Source: Eutypella sp. D-1 | Taxonomy: Eukaryota; Ascomycota; Sordariomycetes; Xylariales; Diatrypaceae | Reading direction: 5' to 3' | Assembly: GCA_023313575.1 (NCBI GenBank) | Contig: JAJTTP010000002.1 | Coordinates: 1,798,001-1,862,000 of the forward strand | Length of the DNA: 64,000 bases | In this document: one piece after another, positions 57,547 through 64,000 of the stretch | Layout of the letters: every line of letters begins with the position of its first letter | Numbering within the stretch: the first letter of the stretch is position 1 | The notes under the pieces: model-generated | The model's database searches: none | Told to the model about the DNA's origin: nothing | Seen by the model: only the letters and a program-made list of their open reading frames with translations | Made by a program: the position numbers and the translations under genes

Positions 57547-58496
57547 CACCCGCTAATCATTCATTCCGGGACAGACTACGGTAACGAGAAGGAGTGCGGC
57601 GAGGGCGTGGCGCGGGCGATCAAGGAGGGCCTCGTGAAGCGAGAGGACCTGTTCATCACGTCGAAGCTGTGGCCGGTGTTCGAGGACGGTGACAAGGTAG
57701 AGCCGGCGTGCCGGCGGTCGCTGGCGGACTGGGGGCTCGAGTACTTCGACCTGTACCTGATCCACTTCCCGGGTGCGCTCAAGTACGTGGACCCGGCGGT
57801 GCGGTACCCGCCGGGCTGGCACTACGGCGGGGACGACAGCGGCATTGTGCGCAGCAACACGCCGATGCACGTCACGTGGGCGGCGATGGAGTCGCTGGTG
57901 GACGCGGGTCTCGCGCGCAGCATCGGCGTCTCCAACTTCCAGGCCCAGCTGCTGTACGACGTGCTGCGGTACGCGCGGGTGCCGCCGGCCGCGCTGCAGA
58001 TCGAGCACCACCCGTACCTGGTGCAGGCGGAGCTGCTGGCGCTGGCGCGGGCGGAGGGCGTCGCCGTCACGGCGTACAGCTCGTTCGGCCCCGCGTCGTT
58101 CCTGGAGTTCGGGTTCAAGAACGCGCAGGCCATGGTCCCGCTGATGCAGGACGAGTTGATCACCGGCATCGCCGCCAAGCACGGCCGCAAGCCCAGCCAG
58201 GTCCTGCTCCGCTGGGCCACCCAGCGCGGCCTCGCCGTCATCCCCAAGACCAGCCGCCTCGAGGTCATGGCCGAGAACCTCGACGTCACTGGTTTCGATC
58301 TCGCCCAGGAGGACATCGATGCTATCTCCGCGAAGGACGCCGGTATCCGCTTCAACAAACCGACCAACGTAAGTTTCTCGATGGCATCCTCTCAAGCCCC
58401 CAACATGCACACGCACATACACACGTCTCCGATTACCCAAGCTAACTATTATCCCAACAGTACTTCTCAACGGACAAGCTGTACATCTTCGGTTAG
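56800..58496 (+). CDS. D-xylose reductase-type aldo-keto reductase
   Basis: An NAD(P)H-dependent aldose reductase of the fungal xylose-reductase group. It probably reduces xylose or other aldoses to polyols. Counted from ATG 56980, the tetrad is Asp44, Tyr49, Lys78 and His111 (FDGACDYGNE, ITSKLW, LIHFP), and the coenzyme site is IPKTSR. The end ([16 protein letters not shown]) matches the family. Exons are (56800/)56980-57121, 57575-58368 and 58461-58496; the second exon begins ACTACGG. The conserved form is 323 residues. An in-frame ATG at 56800 adds 60 residues rich in Arg, Ser and Thr with a single acidic residue, like a mitochondrial presequence. Both ATGs have A at -3. The first intron is unusually long (453 bp) and contains an (AAAG)n repeat. 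Confidence 0.88.
57513..57546. repeat. (GAAA)n microsatellite in intron
   Basis: About eight GAAA units lie inside the first intron of the aldo-keto reductase gene, just upstream of its branch site (GCTAAT) and CAG acceptor. A CATGACATGRCAT-type short repeat lies at about 57215-57244 in the same intron. Confidence 0.9.
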
Positions 58497-59097
58497 ACGG
58501 GAGTTGTCGTGTATGGTACCTAATGTACTAGATCTCATCTCATAGAAATGCGATTACATGCATTGCTGAAGGGCTCGGCTGACAAGAACCGTCATGGGAT
58601 ACTTACCCCTACGCATACCAACTGAACATCGTCTTGAGGTTTCTGGATTCAATCTAGACTTGTGACTGGCCACGTGCAGAGGAACGAAACTAGTTACGGC
58701 TTGATAAACGTTGGGCGGCACAAGATATTAGGCGTGCTCCGGCCTTTCCATTCCGTGATATAAGGATATAGAAGAACAGTTCTGTGACTCCTGCTGCATC
58801 CCGCACAGTGACTGTGATCGAAATGACCCGGATCGTGGCTGTTATAAGGATTGCTTAGATATTATCCATCCCTGCTGCCTTTTGTGGCAAAGGTATCAAA
58901 ACCGCCTGAACGCCATGCTATGCCATGCCAGATATGGCCACCAGGATAACCTAGAGTGGGCTTGGTATTCACGTATGATGCAACAAGAACACAACCTCAC
59001 CCATTGAACGCCGGGTAACTCCTTTCAATAGGGCGTACTACGCAAACAACCCGACCATTCCGCCGCTACGTCTTGACGAAAGCTGCTGGCGTGTTAA
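58497..59097. other. Intergenic between converging genes
   Basis: About 600 bp without a supported gene, between the 3' ends of the aldo-keto reductase and SDS22 genes. Nothing distinctive was seen. Confidence 0.5.
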
Positions 59098-60352
59098 TTA
59101 CTTGATCTGTCTCGTGGGTACGGTAAAACGGTCCATGGACTTACTCGCATCAATCTGCTGTACCTGGGGCAAAGCCAGGCGAACCTTATTCCGGTACAAC
59201 GCAGGTTGTTTCAATTGCAGCGGGTTGCCCTCGAAGTATACTGTCGTCAGGTGCTCCTTGTCGGCCAGCTCTCTTTCGACGTCCGTGAAATCGGAGATCT
59301 GGTTATAGCTCGCCCACACCTCCTCGATCTCTTTCAGGTTCTCGAGACCCTTGAGACTTTTGATCATGTTGTTGGAGATGTCGATTGTGCGGATGTTCCT
59401 GTTCTCTTCGAGACCGTCAAGGGACTCGAGGGCGTTGTGGGAAATGTACAGTTCCTCGAGCTGAGGTGCGTCTCTTAAAGGCGACAAGTCTTTGATTCGG
59501 TTGGATTGAATACTCAGAAGCCTTAGTTTGGGAAGGCCGGCGAGACCGGTCAGGTCAGTGATCTTATTCTTGGCCAGCCATAGTTCTTCGAGGTTCTTGA
59601 GCGCATCGAGGTTCTTTATCTCGCGTATCCTGTTCGAACCGAGTTCCAGCTGGCGCAAGTTGACAAGGGTATCCAGTCCTTCAATGGTGCTGATCTTATT
59701 CGATACGAAGTATAGATCGGTCAGTTGGGTCAGGTGCTCGATATGCTTGATATGTTTGATTTTGTTGAAGCTGAAGTCGAGTGAGGTGAGCTTGGTGAGA
59801 CCATCAAGGCCCCGGATGTGTGATATCAGGTTATCATAGAAGTCGAGTTCTTCTAGAGTGTCGGCAAGGCCTGTTAAACCATCGATATGCTGGACAAGAT
59901 TCTGGCGAAGACAGAGTCGGGCGAGGTGCTTGAAGCGATCTAATCGCAGGGTCGAGATAGATGCAATGCGAGATTGGGTTAAGGTCAGCTCGTCGGTTTC
60001 TGGATCTTCATCGTCTAGTAGATCTGTATGCAGGTAATTAAGGTAAGTAATGGTTCATGGTAGAGCGTGTCCGTCCGTCCGTACCTTCATCGGCCGAGAT
60101 CTCTTCACCCCTTACTACATGCTCATCATCTGAATACTCGGGATCAGATATGGCTTCTGGGTTCTGTAGAAGGGCGTTACGATCAACACGAAGCTTGCCA
60201 TCCCAACCCTTGCTATCCCTCAACCCAGGACTTGGATGACTATCGCCATCTCGTTCGGACGGATTCTCGGACTCGACCAGTTCTATGTGGTGTGATGGGG
60301 CCGCCGCCGCCGCCGTTTCCTTATCTGGCTGTCCTTCTACTTGTCCCGGCAT
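59098..60352 (-). CDS. sds22: Protein phosphatase 1 regulatory subunit SDS22
   Basis: SDS22 is a leucine-rich-repeat protein that binds protein phosphatase 1 in the nucleus and cytosol and supports its assembly and mitotic function. The protein is built of about eleven 22-residue SDS22-type repeats (for example LEELWLAKNKITDLTGLAGL and LTDLYFVSNKISTIEGLDTL), closed by an LRR cap (NPLQLKQPALYRNKVRLALP). The N-terminal 90 residues are acidic and disordered. Exons are 60352-60085 and 60023-59098, split by a 61-bp intron (GTACGG donor, CATACAG acceptor). The junction ADE-D-LLDDEDPETDEL is in phase. The product is 397 residues. An alanine run near the N-terminus is encoded by GGC/GCC repeats (60301-60315). 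Confidence 0.92.
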
Positions 60353-61849
60353 TGTATTATTCGTTGTTCGTTATTCGTTATGCGAGGAGTGAATAAAATT
60401 TCCAGATATTGGTTGGCTTGTTCGGCGACGTTCGCGAGGTTAACGAGAATGTTGGAAGTGTTAATGTGATCAGAATGAAGAAAGAAAAAAAAAGAGGGAA
60501 GAGGAAGGTTGACGTCTCGGTTAGGTAGGCTTGGGATTTACTATGTTAAACTACGTAGGTACATATGTAAGTAGTGAATTGATTTAGTTACACTACCTAA
60601 GGTAAGTATCTGATGAATGATTTCTTAGCGTCTTTCTGTCTTTCTTGTCCAAGTGGACCTGCTACCTGCATTATGCAGAAAGTTGACTTGGAAGGTTCCC
60701 AAGATTAATATACTACCTACCTACATACATAAAGTACAATATGTACCTAATGCAGGTAATGCAGGGTCGGGCTTCGGGGAGTCGGGAGTCGTCGGTTCCA
60801 GTAACAGGTTCAAGGTTGTAGATTGCAGGTGATGGTAGTGGTAGTTGTGGTTAACAAACGTCATATCACTGTGTAAATGATCCTTGAATGATTTAAAGTT
60901 GGGCCCCTGAATTCTAGAAAATGCATCAAGTACCCCGCCGATGCCCGCCTATTTCCACTGTTCCAATTACGATTATAGGTACGATTATAGGTACACGCAC
61001 TACTCCATAGTTGGTTAGCGTACTTAATCAAGTACTTCCACCACAACAAATACAGAGTATAGATGGAGCTCTAGATCACGGTGCTAGATGCTGCAACATG
61101 AACAGTAATGAACGGCTCTGTGGCATACCTTTCTAGCTCTTCTATTTACTTACTTTAGGTATGGACGCAAAGTTCAGTATAGCAGCCTGCAACCCTGTAT
61201 ACCTGAGTAAGTACTTGGTTATGGTGAGATTGGGGGTTGAATACTTCCAGTAATGGGTGATTGGAACAATGTACCTAGCAGTGTAACTTGTAGGTGTATG
61301 TATGTGGTCAACAGCTACAGCATGTGCTTATCAATCACAGCAAGCTCAGCACATGCTTCACTGCCCAGCTATACATGCAGACATGTAGGGAGCTTTTCCT
61401 CACCTCAACTTTTCGGCCTAGGGTTAGGCTCTTCGGAGTCCCAAATTGGAAGAATACCATGTCACACGACACAAGGCGAAATTATGCACACTAGTCCAAG
61501 TAACAATGTCCTCAATTCGTCCCCAAACAAGTCTATATCCAAAAAACGAGCGGATGATCCCTAGTATATGTACAAGACCTAGCCATCCAGCAAAGTATGC
61601 CACAATGAAGAGAAACCTAGCTTACAGCTAGTTAAGCTTGGGCCCTCCGTTGTAGAGGGATGGCCCATTGCTCAGCTGCTGAAAGCTCAACCCCGAAAAC
61701 CAATCCATGATGTCCGTCTTGCGGGCCACATTGCCGGTACGGTCATTCCCGATCGTATTAGCGTGTGTCGATGCCCGGTCCGGTTGTTGTCGACTCAGGC
61801 GGCGGGGCTTGGGCCCCAGCCGGGGCGGGTGGCGGAAGCCAAACCCCGC
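60353..61849. other. Intergenic
   Basis: About 1.5 kb without a supported gene. It has many TAGGTA/TACCTA copies (for example around 60540-60605 and 60710-60760) and a tandem ATTATAGGTACG at about 60972-60995. The open frames at 61253-61564 are unsupported. Confidence 0.45.
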
Positions 61850-62161
61850 TTAGATGTTCTGGTGGACAATGGTCTGCATCTGCTGGACCTGGCCGCTGGC
61901 AGCGCCCTTGGAGGCGGCGGCCGCGTTGTTGACGACCTGGATGATGTTGTGCTTGGACAGGCTGGCGCTGTAGGCGCCGCCGGACCAAGTCCTCATGTTC
62001 TGGATGATGGCGTCCTGGGCCTCGTCCGGCACCTGCCCGTTCTTGCTCGTGCGCTCGATCTTGTTGCCGACGGCGTACTTGGCGCTGTAGTTGATGCGCG
62101 CGCCGAACACCTCCGCGGCCAGGAGGAAGACGGCGAAGAAAGCGATCTTGAGGTTGAACAT
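61850..62161 (-). CDS. Small secreted protein, cysteine-free
   Basis: I do not recognise a family. The single-exon product has 103 residues: a clear signal peptide (FNLKIAFFAVFLLAAEVFG, cleavage likely before ARINYS), then a mature part of about 83 residues without Cys. It is rich in Ala, Gln, Asn and Ser (NNAAAASKGAASGQVQQMQ). The segment QDAIIQNMRTWSGGAYSASL looks helical. Such proteins are common among fungal secreted proteins of unknown role; an effector or surface role is possible but unproved. The GC-rich third codon positions support real coding. A (TTGG)n tract lies directly upstream of the start (about 62168-62192), in the leader. Confidence 0.65.
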   Translation of the reverse strand: MFNLKIAFFAVFLLAAEVFGARINYSAKYAVGNKIERTSKNGQVPDEAQDAIIQNMRTWSGGAYSASLSKHNIIQVVNNAAAASKGAASGQVQQMQTIVHQNI

Positions 62162-63956
62162 CTTGATGGTTGGTTGGTTGGTTGGTTGGTGGTGGATAGT
62201 GAAAGAAGTGAGGTAAGAAGCTGCTTGTTTCTTGGTTGTGGTGGTTAGTGCTGGAATGTTCTTGTAACTGTGAGTGTAGATGGTCTTGTGAAGCTGTTGA
62301 TGGGTTGTTCTGTCAAATGTCCTTTTCGTCGGGTCTGGCGATGCTTCTTATACTTTTTCTCCCTCGCTGTCTCAGCGGCAGCATGGTCTCCTCTCATGGT
62401 CTCATCTTGATACGGTTCTGCCATCCAGTCCTTGCTTACATCTCGTCCCGTCGATCACCTCTTAGTGCTCAGCATACTTTGTCTTGGAATTGGCTTTTTT
62501 TTCCTGCCGCAAATCGTTAGCATTATCTTGTCGACCCCTTTTTTCCCTCACGCTCCTCACCACTGAGGCCGGCAACCGGCACCCATCGTTAGCAGTCCCG
62601 GGACAAGATCAGCGTAAGCGGCGCGTAGAAAGGTCCTCCTTGGCACGATAGCGGCGCCGCACGCGACGCCGATCTCCCAGCGGGTCCGCCCCGAGGCTCA
62701 GCGTCATGGGGTAAGCAGAAGCATGTTGCACACCGCAGCACACGAGCTCGCCTTCCTAACTGGTACAGGTCGAATAAGCTTGGGTCACGTTTTTTTCCTT
62801 TTCCAGCTACCGGCACTTTAGCTCGATCCATCGTACTATTCTATAGAAAAGTTCCTCACAGCAAGTTCCCGCACCTGGATAGCTAAGCTTCCTTTTACAG
62901 CAGACCCGTTAGTCTTAGTCAGCTGGACTCAGTCCAAAAGGGCAGGCGAACTCGTATATGTTGAAAGCCCAGGAATCAGGAACGATCGCCTGTTGCCGAC
63001 GACCAGGATGACGATAATGCGACATCGGTACCAGTAACACGGTACTATCTGTCGGAGGCCAACCTAGTCATTTTTCCATTTTTTTCACACTGAAGTTCTG
63101 TAGAACTTCATAATCCAGCAGGGCATCACTAACACAGCTATAAGGCTAGATAGTACATTGAAGTTGTGTATTACCCATTCGCAATTCTAATGCGAAAATC
63201 CTTCGTTCCATTACATAGGAAACATTTCTGTTGATCACTTAGTAAGAAGGGCGGCAACAGTGTCGTTATCCACATAGCTAGCTAGAGCTAGAGCTATTGA
63301 ATGCACCTATTTTTGGGTTTAGCATTGCCTTGCGGGGCTTGTAGGGCTACCCGCCCCCACGATTTAATGATTTAGGCCGCCGGTCGGCACATCTTATACA
63401 CTGTCTAAGGTTAGCGGCGATATAGCCTAGTCCGGACCCTGAATTGGGCACACACGGTCAACTGAAGGCTAGAGGGCAAAGGACCATTACAGTCTAGGTA
63501 CCTATCAGGTAGGTGGATTAATATTCCCAGTACCGAAGTAAGCAGTCTAAAATATTATTGGAAGATAAACACCGCCAACTCTGCTCTATAGACTATTTCA
63601 AGATCCCATTATGATTTACCAAGACCTTCTAAGTAAAGGGGTAAAATGCAATACATACCTGATCTAAATCAGCAATAATATGGACGTCAGCACTTGCGAG
63701 TTTAGCGGTTTCTTGTCAATGATGCAATCGACCAGCGGTGTCAGACCAGTATAAGAGTGGCAGGCGTTTTCCTGTCCATAATTTACTGCCCCGTTTCAGT
63801 TTCCGAACCTCATCCGTCTACGAATTCTCTATTCTCAGAGTAGGCGACTGATACCTCAGATCACCTGGTCATTGTTATTCATTCATCCTCGTGCGTCTCC
63901 CACAGTCTTTTTTTAGAGAGCCAAGTTGATACTGTCATCTCGTTTTTGGAATCACT
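62162..63956. other. Intergenic
   Basis: About 1.8 kb without a supported gene. It begins with the (TTGG)n leader repeat and includes a TAGGTACCTA palindrome at 63495-63504. I saw no other repeat or RNA gene. Confidence 0.45.
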
Positions 63957-64000
63957 ATGGCAGCATCGGCAGCCACGTTCCCTCTCTTCTCGAGCCTACC
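63957..64000 (+). CDS. Possible gene start cut by the window end
   Basis: An ATG at 63957 opens a frame of 14 codons (MAASAATFPLFSSL) to the window edge. It follows a pyrimidine-rich stretch typical of a fungal leader. This is too short to name, and it may be chance. Confidence 0.25.
   Translation, partial: MAASAATFPLFSSL

Noticed and set aside
57553..58470. 305-codon frame antisense to the aldo-keto reductase exon
   Set aside because: It is a shadow of the GC-rich coding exon; the sense frame carries all catalytic motifs.
1..64000. CRISPR arrays, operons or bacterial-type features
   Set aside because: The window is eukaryotic with spliceosomal introns throughout, and no regularly spaced repeats were seen.

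Overview
The window looks like nuclear DNA of a filamentous ascomycete (Pezizomycotina, most likely Sordariomycetes; a Xylariales-like fungus is only a guess). Genes are split by short introns of about 50-135 bp with GT..AG ends and CTAAC/CTGAC-type branch points. Recognisable conserved fungal genes are present (mS38/COX24, mitochondrial processing peptidase beta, VPS28, NOC2, SDS22). Intergenic DNA carries TACCTAGGTA-type palindromes and long pure G/C runs typical of such genomes. Exon boundaries below were worked out by hand from splice signals and reading-frame phase; no search or transcript data were available.

Layout. 1-5000: mostly non-coding, with an Arg-rich hypothetical ORF and a tRNA-like element. 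5.0-16.5 kb: housekeeping and metabolic genes (mS38, LYC1-like acetyltransferase, SET-domain protein, five-exon GH36 raffinose-synthase-like protein, MPP-beta). 18-23 kb: a small secreted protein, an OTT_1508-type deaminase-like protein and a C2H2 zinc-finger protein. 24.2-27.9 kb: VPS28 and NOC2, divergently transcribed from about 520 bp.

28.2-50.1 kb is a candidate biosynthetic gene cluster. It contains a 2,420-residue highly reducing polyketide synthase (KS-AT-DH-degenerate MT-ER-KR-ACP, no release domain), a divergently transcribed alpha/beta-hydrolase of the polyketide-transferase type, a nine-exon GPI ethanolamine phosphate transferase 2 (GPI7/LAS21) homologue with divergent motifs, a DHA2-type 14-TM MFS transporter, a cytochrome P450 with an unusual haem loop, and an NTF2/SnoaL-like protein. 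The likely logic is that the PKS builds a reduced chain, the hydrolase/transferase releases it or passes it to an acceptor, the P450 and perhaps the NTF2-like protein tailor it, and the MFS pump exports it. The GPI7-like gene does not fit a normal assembly line. It may be a duplicated target giving self-resistance, a phosphoethanolamine tailoring enzyme, or an unrelated neighbour. No cluster-specific Zn2Cys6 regulator was found.

51-64 kb: an unknown F-box/2EXR-like protein, a newly reconstructed three-exon small gene, a chromodomain ORF with a probable frameshift, a PQ-loop membrane protein, a D-xylose-reductase-type aldo-keto reductase with a possible mitochondrial presequence, SDS22, a small secreted protein and the first codons of a gene cut by the window end. 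The chromodomain ORF and the zinc-finger gene contain interruptions that could be real decay, missed introns or assembly errors.
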